Part shown: positions 6,171 to 13,320 of the stretch, piece after piece
Position numbering within the stretch: the stretch's first letter is position 1
Layout of the letters: the number at the start of each line of letters is the position of its first letter
Made by a program: the position numbers and the translations under genes
The notes under the pieces: model-generated
Told to the model about the DNA's origin: nothing
Seen by the model: the letters and a program-made list of their open reading frames with translations, nothing else
Database searches by the model: none
NCBI GenBank assembly: GCA_039182965.1
Contig: JBCDBW010000108.1
Span: 1-14,976 of the forward strand
Length of the DNA: 14,976 bases
From: JBCDBW01 sp039182965
GTDB taxonomy: Bacteria; Verrucomicrobiota; Verrucomicrobiia; Verrucomicrobiales; DEV007
Reading direction: 5' to 3'

Positions 6171-7865
6171 ATGGACGTTCAAGGGTGGACATATTTATTG
6201 GTGGGGCTAACCTTTGCTCTTTACATTGGGGTTGCAATTTGGTCTCGGGCGGGGTCGACGGGTGAATTTTACGTGGCGGGAAAGGGGGTGCCAGCGGTGG
6301 CGAACGGGATGGCGACGGCGGCGGATTGGATGAGTGCGGCTTCGTTTATTTCGATGGCGGGTATCATCTCCTTCGCGGGGCGCGACGGATCGGTTTATCT
6401 AATGGGGTGGACGGGTGGTTATGTGTTGTTGGCGCTTTTGTTGGCGCCGTATTTGCGTCGGTTTGGCAAATTTACGGTGCCGGACTTTATTGGGGACCGG
6501 TATTATTCGTCGACCGCGCGGGTGGTGGCGGTAATTTGCGCGATTTTTGTTTCGTTTACGTATGTGGCGGGTCAGATGCGTGGGGTGGGGGTGGTGTTTT
6601 CGCGTTTTCTTGAGGTGGGCGTGACGACTGGGGTGGTGATTGGGATGGCGATTGTGTTGTTTTACGCGGTGTTGGGTGGGATGAAGGGGATCACCTATAC
6701 GCAGGTCGCGCAGTATTGTGTTTTGATTTTTGCGTTTATGGTGCCGGCGATTTTCATCTCGATACAGATTGCCGGGCATCCGATTCCGCAATTGGGATTT
6801 GGTGGGGAGTATCTGAACGAGGGCGTATCGATATTGGATAAGCTGGACGGGATGAGTGAGGAGCTGGGGTTTGGGGTCTATACTGAGGGGGCGAAGGACA
6901 CAATTGATGTGTTTTTTATTACCGCGGCGTTGATGTGCGGGACGGCGGGGTTACCACATGTGATCGTCCGGTTTTACACTGTGAAGAAGGCCTCGGCGGC
7001 GCGAACTTCGGCCTTGTGGGCGCTTTTGTTTATTGCGGTGCTGTATACGACGGCGCCGGCGGTGGCGGTTTTTGCGCGGACGAATCTGTTTACCACGGTG
7101 AACGATGCGGAGTATGCGCAAGTGCCGGAGTGGTTCAAGAAGTGGGAAAAGACGGGATTAATTGAGTTTGAGGACAAGAATGAGGATGGGCGGATTCAGT
7201 ATACCGGGACGAGGAAGGCGGGGTTACCGGAGAACGAATTGGATATTGACCGCGACATTATGGTTTTGGCGAATCCGGAGATTGCGCGGCTGCCGAATTG
7301 GGTGATTGCGTTGGTAGCGGCGGGGGGGTTGGCGGCGGCGTTGTCGACGGCGGCGGGGTTGTTATTGGTGATTTCGACGGCGGTGGCGCATGATTTGGTG
7401 AAGCGGGTATTTGCGCCTGATTTGGGGCCGAAAGCGGAACTGATTTGGGCGCGTTGTGCCGCGGCGGGGGCGGTCGTGGTCGCCGGTTACTTGGGGATTA
7501 ATCCGCCGGGGTTTGTTGCGGAGGTGGTGGCGTTTGCGTTTGGCTTGGCAGCGTCTTCGTTTTTTCCGGCGATCATCCTGGGGATTTTTTCGAAGCGGAC
7601 GACGATGGCAGGAGCGGTGACGGGGATGATTGTGGGGATTGTGTTTACGGGTGCTTACATCGTTTACTTCAAGTTCATTAATCCGGCGGCGAATGTATCG
7701 GAGAACTGGTTGTTTGGAATTTCGCCGGAGGGGATTGGGACGGTGGGGATGATTTTGAATTTTGCGATCACGATAGTGATCTCGCGTTTTTCGAAGGCAC
7801 CGCCGCCGGAGATTGGGGAATTGGTGGAATCGGTGCGGTTACCCCGGCGGATGCGGAAGGGGTAG
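6171..7865 (+). CDS. Sodium:solute symporter large subunit, VC_2705 subfamily (SSS family)
   Basis: A polytopic membrane protein of 564 residues that should couple Na+ entry to uptake of a small solute. The nearest characterised relatives are acetate/organic-acid permeases of the ActP type, but the substrate cannot be read here. Features are GEFYVAGKGVPAVANGMATAADWMSAASFI (31-60, unwound TM1/TM2 region of SSS proteins), TYVAGQMRGVG (130-140), GGMKGITYTQVAQY (169-182), TAGLPHVIVRFYTV (258-271) and GGLAAALSTAAGLLLVIS (385-402). I count about 13 hydrophobic segments. A hydrophilic loop at about 310-365 carries DKNEDGRI (335-342), a match to the EF-hand/dockerin-type calcium loop spacing. Pairing with the DUF4212 gene 45 bp upstream supports the VC_2705 (TIGR03648) assignment. 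The ATG is preceded by a purine-rich ribosome site. The tail after about 535 is hydrophilic and ends RRMRKG. Confidence 0.94.
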   Translation: MDVQGWTYLLVGLTFALYIGVAIWSRAGSTGEFYVAGKGVPAVANGMATAADWMSAASFISMAGIISFAGRDGSVYLMGWTGGYVLLALLLAPYLRRFGKFTVPDFIGDRYYSSTARVVAVICAIFVSFTYVAGQMRGVGVVFSRFLEVGVTTGVVIGMAIVLFYAVLGGMKGITYTQVAQYCVLIFAFMVPAIFISIQIAGHPIPQLGFGGEYLNEGVSILDKLDGMSEELGFGVYTEGAKDTIDVFFITAALMCGTAGLPHVIVRFYTVKKASAARTSALWALLFIAVLYTTAPAVAVFARTNLFTTVNDAEYAQVPEWFKKWEKTGLIEFEDKNEDGRIQYTGTRKAGLPENELDIDRDIMVLANPEIARLPNWVIALVAAGGLAAALSTAAGLLLVISTAVAHDLVKRVFAPDLGPKAELIWARCAAAGAVVVAGYLGINPPGFVAEVVAFAFGLAASSFFPAIILGIFSKRTTMAGAVTGMIVGIVFTGAYIVYFKFINPAANVSENWLFGISPEGIGTVGMILNFAITIVISRFSKAPPPEIGELVESVRLPRRMRKG

Positions 7866-7904
7866 GCGCCGGGGGTTATTGAAGGGCAGGAGGCGGTGAA
7901 GAAA

Positions 7905-7931
7905 GGCATGCGCCCTCGGCGAGTGCGCGCC
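7905..7931 (-). terminator. Candidate terminator hairpin downstream of the HTH gene
   Basis: GGCATGCGC (7905-7913) and GTGCGCGCC (7923-7931) pair over nine positions with one mismatch and two G-U wobbles around a 9-base loop. Read on the minus strand the hairpin is followed by TTTCTTC. It starts 18 bases after the stop codon of the minus-strand gene at 7949. No T run follows on the + strand, so termination of the symporter transcript here would be weaker. Confidence 0.4.
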
Positions 7932-7948
7932 ACCAGCGGGGGTGATCG

Positions 7949-8419
7949 CTATTTCTTTTGGACGGGGATTTTTTGAAAGTCGCCTTCTTCGCAGCAGGTG
8001 ACGAAGCCTTCGGTATGCATTTTGAGGCGATCCCAGACGCGGCGGATGGAATCGGATTCTTCTTCGGTGATGCTGTTATCGAGGGCGGCCTGGGTGATCT
8101 CTGAGAGGAGGTCGGCGAACTGTTGGACGATTTCGTTGGTGGCGGGTACGACCTCGAATCCATCTTCGCAGAAGCTCTTAGGGTTCCGCACGAAGAAGCC
8201 GCCTGACTGTTGGCAGAGCCATTGGATGAGGTCGGTATCGCCGGTGATTTCCACGAGTTCGTGGATCCTGTCGAGAGGATTGCGGCTGCCGCTGCCTTTT
8301 CCTTCTTCCGGGGGCTGGGCCCATTTGTATATGAGGGACAAGGAGAGGGCGAGTTGGGCGGCAACTTCTTTGGGTCCGACTTTGTCGATGGCCTGCTTGA
8401 TGACTTCGTGGGATTCCAT
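7949..8419 (-). CDS. Small helix-turn-helix protein, phage CII-like
   Basis: A 156-residue cytosolic protein. Residues about 4-35 (HEVIKQAIDKVGPKEVAAQLALSLSLIYKW) fit a helix-turn-helix with the recognition helix at SLSLIYKW, as in the phage regulatory CII family (PF06892-like). PPEEGKGSGSRNPLDRIHELVEITGD then leads into a helical middle, and the C-terminal half (about 94-140) is predicted all-helical and probably oligomerises. There is no membrane segment. Despite the phage-type domain no phage gene lies nearby, and I associate this type of protein with verrucomicrobial chromosomes as a single gene. Its start faces gspE across a 281-bp region with inverted repeats, so autoregulation or control of the secretion operon is possible but unproven. 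The start is ATG 8419, with no Shine-Dalgarno site; it converges on the symporter gene. DNA binding is inferred. Confidence 0.82.
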   Translation of the reverse strand: MESHEVIKQAIDKVGPKEVAAQLALSLSLIYKWAQPPEEGKGSGSRNPLDRIHELVEITGDTDLIQWLCQQSGGFFVRNPKSFCEDGFEVVPATNEIVQQFADLLSEITQAALDNSITEEESDSIRRVWDRLKMHTEGFVTCCEEGDFQKIPVQKK

Positions 8420-8515
8420 GGGGTGATATTAGGAGGCCTGGTGGCGTGGTGGAAGGTGGAAAAGTAAAAAGTAAGGGTCAAAGATCAGACGGAAATGGGA
8501 AGAAAGTTCCGGCTT

Positions 8516-8521
8516 TATACT
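8516..8521 (+). promoter_or_regulatory. Possible -10 box for the gsp operon
   Basis: TATACT matches five of six bases of the sigma-70 -10 consensus. The hexamer 17 bases upstream (AAATGG-like) is a poor -35. If used, transcription would start near 8528 and give a leader of about 170 bases before gspE. Confidence 0.25.
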
Positions 8522-8636
8522 GCTTGAGGAGGGTGCCGCTAGATTATTGGTCAAGTTACGAGAGGCTGCGAGGCGGCCGGCGCAGGCACCTGGATCTATG
8601 GGGCAAAAACGGGAATGGAGTGCAACGGGGGTCTTG

Positions 8637-8674
8637 CAGGCGGGTTTTAGACATGCGAACCTATATCCCGCCTG
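8637..8674. repeat. Perfect 8-bp inverted repeat just upstream of gspE
   Basis: CAGGCGGG (8637-8644) and CCCGCCTG (8667-8674) are perfect reverse complements separated by 22 bases. The right arm ends 26 bases before the TTG start of gspE. It could be a repressor operator with half-sites three helical turns apart (30 bp centre to centre), or a stem in the mRNA leader. Confidence 0.55.
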
Positions 8675-8700
8675 GAAATAGGCGTTAATCCCTTCACGAT

Positions 8701-10530
8701 TTGAATCGGTTATTTATAGATGCCGCGAGCAAGGCGGGCTGTGAGGACGTGGAAGCGTTGCAAACGGTGGTAGATGAGGCGACGACGCAGCAGCGATCCG
8801 TGATTGATGCGGTCTTGGATGCGCGGCTGGTTTCGGAGGATCCGTTTTTACGGGCGGTTGCTGAAGAGTTGGGGATGCCGTTTCGCGAAGTGTTGAAGGA
8901 TGAAGATGCGAAGCCGCATCATTTGCGAAAGGTTTGTTCGGCGCAGTTGGCTTTGAAGCACCGGGTGTTGCCTTTGGTAGTGGAGAAGTTGGTCCCGGTG
9001 GGAGCGGGTGTGGAGGGAGACGATGACGATGATGAGGCGGATGAGGGCGAGAGTGAGGACGGAGAAGAGAAGGCATCGGTGGCGAAGGGCAAGCGACGTT
9101 TGCGGATGGTGACGTATGATCCATTCAATTTGGTGGGTCGGCAGACGGCGAACCAGATGATACCGATGCCGATTGTATGGGAGATGTCTTCTCGGACGCG
9201 GGTGATTGATGCGTTGCAGGGCTTGTATGGGGTGGGGGCCGACACCTTTGAGCAATTGCTGGCAGGTCGTGATGTCGATGCGGACGCGTTTGATCAGAAG
9301 GAAGAGACGAACATCATTGACGACGACGATGAAGAGGCATCGGTGGTGAAGTTTGTGAACCAGATTATCCGGGAGGCACTGGAGCAGCGGGCGACGGACA
9401 TACATGTGGAGCCTTTGGAGGACAACCTGCGAATTCGCTATCGAGTGGACGGGGTATTGGTTGAGGTGCCGGTGCCGGATCAGATCAACGCCTTGCAGTC
9501 GTCGGTGGTGGCGCGTCTGAAGATCATGTCCCGTTTGGACATTGCGGAGCGGCGTTTGCCGCAGGATGGGCGGATTGCCTTGCAGGTGGAGGGTGAGCCG
9601 ATTGACGTCCGGGTGGCGACGGTTCCGACGGTGGAAGGGGAGAGTGTGAGTTTGCGATTACTGGGGCAGGAGCGTTTTACGATTGAGAAGCTGAATCTAG
9701 AGCCGAAGCTTCGGGCGCCGGTGGAGCGGTTATTGGGGATGTCGAACGGGATCATTTTGATCACTGGGCCGACGGGTTCGGGTAAATCGACGACGCTGTA
9801 TAGTTTTTTGTCGGAGTTGAACAAGCCGGAGACGCGGATTGTGACGGTGGAGGATCCGGTGGAGAACAAGCTGGAGGGAGTGATGCAGATTGCGGTGAAG
9901 CCGGAGATCAATCTTACGTTTGCGAACGGGTTGCGGAGTATTTTGCGGGCGGATCCGAACATTGTGATGATTGGGGAGATCCGGGATTTGGAGACGGCGG
10001 AAATTGCGGTGCGGGCATCATTGACGGGTCACCTTGTGTTCAGCACTCTGCACACGAATGATTCGATTGGGGGCATTTCCCGGCTGACGGACATGGGGGT
10101 GGAGCCGTTTCTAGTGTCGGCTTCGGTGCGTTCTTTTATTGCGCAGCGTTTGGTGCGGAAGCTTTGTTCGATCTGCAAGCGTCCGGCGGAGGACATATCG
10201 GATGAGATGATGGATCAGTTAGGGTTTCCGAAGAAGCGTGAGGGGACGATTTATGAGGCGACGGGTTGTCGGGAGTGTCGGGAATCGGGCTATCATGGGC
10301 GCCTGGCGATTTATGAGAATTGTTTAATCACGCCGAAGCTCCAGGACATGATCGTTGCGCGGGCGTCATCGGCTGCGATTCGGGCACAGGCCGACGAGGA
10401 TGGTTTTGTTTCGTTGCGGGATTACGGGTGGATGAAGGTATTAAGTGGGGACACCACGATCGAGGAAGTGGTTAGTGTGACGACCAACGAGTTGGAGGGT
10501 GAGAGCAGCGCGAACGAGGACGCGGCGTGA
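8701..10530 (+). CDS. gspE: Type II secretion ATPase GspE
   Basis: Hexameric cytoplasmic ATPase that powers pseudopilus assembly. Of its 609 residues, about 1-100 form a GspE N-terminal (MshEN-like) domain, DDPFL/ELGMPF being typical. An acidic stretch (105-124) and a second one (206-212) lie in the linker. The ATPase core has FVNQIIREALEQRATDIHVEP (218-238), Walker A GPTGSGKS (356-363), an Asp box near VTVEDPVE (381-388), Walker B ILRADPNIVMIGEIRD (414-429) and the His box LTGHLVFSTLHTND (441-454). The zinc-binding cysteines are C489, C492, C523 and C526, which separate this class from PilT-type retraction ATPases. The frame has a stop at 8686-8688, so the TTG at 8701 is the only reasonable start; no Shine-Dalgarno site is present. 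It is first in the gsp cluster, with gspF 36 bp downstream. Confidence 0.95.
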   Translation: MNRLFIDAASKAGCEDVEALQTVVDEATTQQRSVIDAVLDARLVSEDPFLRAVAEELGMPFREVLKDEDAKPHHLRKVCSAQLALKHRVLPLVVEKLVPVGAGVEGDDDDDEADEGESEDGEEKASVAKGKRRLRMVTYDPFNLVGRQTANQMIPMPIVWEMSSRTRVIDALQGLYGVGADTFEQLLAGRDVDADAFDQKEETNIIDDDDEEASVVKFVNQIIREALEQRATDIHVEPLEDNLRIRYRVDGVLVEVPVPDQINALQSSVVARLKIMSRLDIAERRLPQDGRIALQVEGEPIDVRVATVPTVEGESVSLRLLGQERFTIEKLNLEPKLRAPVERLLGMSNGIILITGPTGSGKSTTLYSFLSELNKPETRIVTVEDPVENKLEGVMQIAVKPEINLTFANGLRSILRADPNIVMIGEIRDLETAEIAVRASLTGHLVFSTLHTNDSIGGISRLTDMGVEPFLVSASVRSFIAQRLVRKLCSICKRPAEDISDEMMDQLGFPKKREGTIYEATGCRECRESGYHGRLAIYENCLITPKLQDMIVARASSAAIRAQADEDGFVSLRDYGWMKVLSGDTTIEEVVSVTTNELEGESSANEDAA

Positions 10531-10566
10531 AATTGAGCGAGATGGGACGAATGTTGTCTGACTGAA

Positions 10567-11880
10567 GTGGCGCAGTTTCATTACAGGGCATTGAAGGGGG
10601 ATGGCTCGCTTGCGAAAGGTGAGATTGATGCGACGGACCGCGGGGAAGCAACAAGGAAGTTAGAGCGACAGGGGTTACAGCCGGTGAAGATCGAAGTGGG
10701 GGGATCGGCTTTGGGGGCGGCCGGTGTTGGTGGGACGGCGAAGAGGGGGGGATTGGCGGGTTGGTTTAGTGGCGGGAAGAATGGGAGTGGAGAGGGGGCG
10801 GAGAGCGAGGAGCAAGTGCCGACGGGACCGGTCAAGCTGAGGCGGGCGGAGATTGTCTTATTTACAGAAGAGCTAGCCGATTTGTTGGGAGCGGGTTTGC
10901 AGTTGGAGCCGGCGTTGAAGACGATGGAGAATCGGGAGGAGCTTGGGCAGCTGAAGGTTTTGACGCAACGGCTGCGGGAGCAAGTGCGGGATGGGACGAG
11001 TTTCTCTCAGGCCTTGCGTTCGACCTCGCCGAGCTTTGGGGATTTGTATTGTAACCTGGCACAGGCGGGTGAGGTGAGTGGTGCGTTGGGGACGATCCTG
11101 CGGCGGCAGGCGGAGTATCTGGTTACGATGCAGGATTTACAGGCGAAGGTGGTGACGGCTCTGATTTATCCTGCTTTTCTAGTGACCTTCAGCGTGGTGG
11201 TGGGCGTGATGTTCATGACGTTTTTGATTCCCCAGCTAACGGATATGATCAACTCGATGGGGGGGGAGTTGCCTGGGGGGGCGCAGTTTGTGATTGGGGC
11301 TGGGGATTTCTTGAAGACTTACTGGTGGGCGATCATCGCGGTGATTTTGATCATGGTGTTCGGGTTTCGCTGGTGGACGCAGCAGGAGCAGTATCGTCCG
11401 GTCTGGGATCGGATTCGTTTGAAGCTTCCGCTGGTGGGATCAGTGATCAGCTCGCGGTTTTATGTGCAGTTTTTGGAGACCTTGGCGAATTTGGTGGCGA
11501 ACGGGTTACCGTTATTGCGGGGACTGGAATTGGCGCGGAACGCGACGACGAATTTGTATTTGAAGGATGTGTTGGGGAAGGTGGTGGATTTCGTGGCGGA
11601 AGGGGGGGCGATGTCCCGAGGCTTGAAGAAAGTGGGGATTTTTCCGGCGCTGTTAATCGATATGGTGGCGGTGGGAGAGCAGACGGGGGACATTGCGAAG
11701 TCGTTGCAGAAAGCGGCGGAACGGTATGACAAGGAGTTAGGGGTGCGAATTGAGAAAGTGGGGGCTTTGGTGCAGCCGGTGGTGATCGTGTTGATGGCGG
11801 TGATGGTGGGGACGATGGCTTATTTCATGATTACAGTGATTTTCGAGACGATTTCGACGGTGCGGAACCGGGGGACGTGA
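10567..11880 (+). CDS. gspF: Type II secretion inner-membrane platform protein GspF
   Basis: Polytopic inner-membrane protein on which the GspE motor acts and from which the pseudopilus grows. The N-terminus, AQFHYRALKGDGSLAKGEIDA (2-22), is the classic GspF/PilC opening. Two T2SSF domains follow: about 93-220 (EELADLLGAGLQLEPAL, then the membrane segment about 200-222) and about 297-425 (QFLETLANLVANGLPLLRGL, last segment about 402-425). A further membrane segment sits at about 252-268. The GEVSG and GEQTG turns (168-172, 370-374) that mark each repeat are present. At 437 residues it is slightly longer than usual because of a Gly/Ser-rich linker at about 46-86. The start is GTG 10567; an upstream in-frame stop at 10534-10536 limits extension. 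A 282-bp gap separates it from gspG. Confidence 0.95.
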   Translation: MAQFHYRALKGDGSLAKGEIDATDRGEATRKLERQGLQPVKIEVGGSALGAAGVGGTAKRGGLAGWFSGGKNGSGEGAESEEQVPTGPVKLRRAEIVLFTEELADLLGAGLQLEPALKTMENREELGQLKVLTQRLREQVRDGTSFSQALRSTSPSFGDLYCNLAQAGEVSGALGTILRRQAEYLVTMQDLQAKVVTALIYPAFLVTFSVVVGVMFMTFLIPQLTDMINSMGGELPGGAQFVIGAGDFLKTYWWAIIAVILIMVFGFRWWTQQEQYRPVWDRIRLKLPLVGSVISSRFYVQFLETLANLVANGLPLLRGLELARNATTNLYLKDVLGKVVDFVAEGGAMSRGLKKVGIFPALLIDMVAVGEQTGDIAKSLQKAAERYDKELGVRIEKVGALVQPVVIVLMAVMVGTMAYFMITVIFETISTVRNRGT

Positions 11881-12162
11881 TTATCTCACGTGGAAGCGAC
11901 GAGGTGCGGTGGTTTTGACGAATGGGGATTGAGAGAGCCCAGGTGCCGTCCTGATGGGAATTGAACACAGTGGGGTGTTTATGTGAGTCGTTGGGGAGGG
12001 AGTGGAGTGGTCTTGCATCCGGTGGGGGGTGCGGGCATATTGGGATTGAACGGAAAAAAGCCCCGGAATGTCGGAAACTAGGAGGTTTTCGCGACTTTTG
12101 GGGTGGAAGCCGGTTCATGAGAGTGGCGAATTTTTGAATAACAACGATAACCTTCGAATGAG
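11881..12162 (+). other. Non-coding gap between gspF and gspG
   Basis: 282 bp with no gene I can support on either strand. The words GGGAATTGAAC and GGGATTGAAC recur (about 11955 and 12041), and the last 40 bases before gspG are unusually A/T-rich. A separate promoter for the major pseudopilin would make sense because GspG is needed in large amounts, but no convincing -35/-10 pair or terminator hairpin is visible. Confidence 0.4.
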
Positions 12163-12606
12163 ATGAAAGTGATGGAATTGAAGCGAACAAGGAGGGAATC
12201 CCGTGGGGGATTTACCTTATTGGAAATGATGCTTGTGTTTGGGTTGATTGCTTTGCTCTTGGGAAGCGGCGTGTATGTGATGGTGAACGTACTGGAGGGC
12301 GGCAAGATTGACAAAGTGCAGACGGACTTGGCTGCGATCGATACGGCACTGGTCGCGTATCACAACCGAGCTTTGTTTTTTCCGACGACCGAGCAGGGTT
12401 TACGGGCGGTGGTGGAGCGTCCGACTTCGCCACCGGTTCCACCGCGGTGGATTGCCGGTTTGAAGGAGACGGCGCTGAATGATCCTTGGCAGCGGCCGTA
12501 TCAGTATAAGAACCCGCCGACGAACAACTCGGACAAGCCGGATGTATGGTCGTTTGGGCCAGACGGCCAGCCTAACACGGAGGACGATCTAGGGAATTGG
12601 AATTAG
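12163..12606 (+). CDS. gspG: Major pseudopilin GspG
   Basis: Main building block of the type II pseudopilus. A basic leader (1-16, ending ESRGG) precedes the prepilin peptidase site G16|F17. The mature protein begins FTLLEMMLV with the conserved Glu at +5 (Glu21), followed by a long hydrophobic helix to about 44. The C-terminal domain has the family marks: TEQGLRAVVERP (76-87), a tryptophan in PPRWIAGL, DPWQRPYQY (107-115), and a closing WSFGPDGQPNTEDDLGNW. This last part includes the Asp-rich calcium-binding loop typical of GspG. Its 147 residues are normal length. ATG 12163 is used; ATG 12172 is an alternative giving a 13-residue leader. A short hairpin sits between this gene and gspH. Confidence 0.96.
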   Translation: MKVMELKRTRRESRGGFTLLEMMLVFGLIALLLGSGVYVMVNVLEGGKIDKVQTDLAAIDTALVAYHNRALFFPTTEQGLRAVVERPTSPPVPPRWIAGLKETALNDPWQRPYQYKNPPTNNSDKPDVWSFGPDGQPNTEDDLGNWN

Positions 12607-12657
12607 CGTTTGGGTGAGGGCGGCGGTCGGGTGTGCCGTCGCGAATTGGGGGTCCTT

Positions 12658-12679
12658 GCTCGTGCTCGCACCCACGAGT
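12658..12679 (+). terminator. Hairpin between gspG and gspH (possible attenuator)
   Basis: CTCGTG (12659-12664) and CACGAG (12673-12678) pair perfectly around an 8-base loop, with one flanking G-U pair. TTTAAA follows. It lies in the 81-bp gap after the gspG stop and before the chosen gspH start. A partial terminator here would raise GspG over the minor pseudopilins, but the T tract is short. Confidence 0.35.
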
Positions 12680-12687
12680 TTAAAGCG

Positions 12688-13281
12688 ATGATAGCTCCAA
12701 TGATGACAAGGCGGCGGGAGACTCAGCGGGATGGTTTCACCATTCTGGAAATGCTGATCTCGTTGTTTTTGATCATGTTAATCTTATCGGTAGCGATTTA
12801 CAGCATTGGTTCGATGAGCAAGGAGCGGCGCTTGATGCATCCGGCGACGGAGTTGCGGTCTTTTGCGAAGAAAGCTTTAAAGTCGTCGGTTGCGGAGCAG
12901 CGTTCATACAGCATCTATTTTTTGCCGGGGGCTTTTGTGTTGGAGGAGACCTACCCGGTGGAGACCGAGGAAGAAGAGGAGGTGGATTTGGGTGGGACGG
13001 TGTTGGGCGGGGACGATGAGGAAGCGGATCGGCCGTCCATTGAAGAAATGGTGGTATCCTTGCGTCACGATTTGGCGGAGGACGTGGTATTGGAAGTGCG
13101 GCGCTGGAACGGCACGGAATGGATTATTGGGGAAGAGGAGATTCCGCAGGAGTGGGAATTCACGCCGAGCGGTTTATGTGAGCCGTTGAGTGTGCGATTT
13201 TCGATCGGGGAGGATTATGTGGAATTGGACTTTAATCCGCTGACGGCGGGGGTGGAGGAAGAGAGGAGTTACATCCAGTAG
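12688..13281 (+). CDS. gspH: Minor pseudopilin, GspH-like
   Basis: A 197-residue pseudopilin by position and N-terminus. The leader ends RRRETQRDG, with the predicted cut G16|F17; the mature start is FTILEMLISLFLIMLILSVAIYSI with Glu at +5. The soluble domain is divergent, and only the order after gspG and before gspI points to GspH. An acidic insert (about 91-120, ETEEEEEVD then GGDDEEAD) interrupts it. RRWNGTEWIIGEE (138-150) and LSVRFSIGEDYVELDFNPLTA (167-187) resemble the beta-strand pairs of GspH/FimT domains. ATG 12688 is preferred over an ATG-free extension back to 12610; 12700 and 12703 are also possible. It ends 39 bp before the chosen gspI start. Confidence 0.82.
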   Translation: MIAPMMTRRRETQRDGFTILEMLISLFLIMLILSVAIYSIGSMSKERRLMHPATELRSFAKKALKSSVAEQRSYSIYFLPGAFVLEETYPVETEEEEEVDLGGTVLGGDDEEADRPSIEEMVVSLRHDLAEDVVLEVRRWNGTEWIIGEEEIPQEWEFTPSGLCEPLSVRFSIGEDYVELDFNPLTAGVEEERSYIQ

Positions 13282-13320
13282 GATGACAAAGGGACTTGGA
13301 AATTGAGAAGCAGGAAGCGG

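Larger units (their letters stand above)
8420..8700. promoter_or_regulatory. Shared upstream region of HTH gene and gspE
   Basis: 281 bp without a convincing gene, between divergent starts at 8419 and 8701. It contains a good -10 word (TATACT, 8516-8521) with a poor -35. Several inverted repeats also lie here: CTTGA/TCAAG (8523-8527, 8551-8555), GGTGCC/GGCACC (8532-8537, 8585-8590), CTGCG/CGCAG (8566-8570, 8581-8585) and CAGGCGGG/CCCGCCTG (8637-8644, 8667-8674). Together they suggest an operator region or a folded 5' leader of about 170 bases for the gsp operon. Confidence 0.45.

Noticed and set aside
7949..8419. Prophage remnant around the CII-like gene
   Set aside because: No integrase, structural phage gene, tRNA or att-like repeat is present in the window.
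8572..8680. Cyclic di-GMP-I (GEMM) riboswitch, suggested by GGGGCAAAAA and GTGCAACGGGGG
   Set aside because: The GAAA tetraloop hairpin between the two conserved blocks is absent and no P2 stem can be formed. Only short word similarity remains.
8446..8688. 80-codon + strand open frame between the HTH gene and gspE
   Set aside because: Basic, low-complexity product with no recognisable domain. It overlaps the inverted repeats and candidate promoter.
12610..12687. Upstream extension of the GspH-like pseudopilin
   Set aside because: It would make a leader of over 40 residues and run through the intergenic hairpin; prepilin leaders are normally short.
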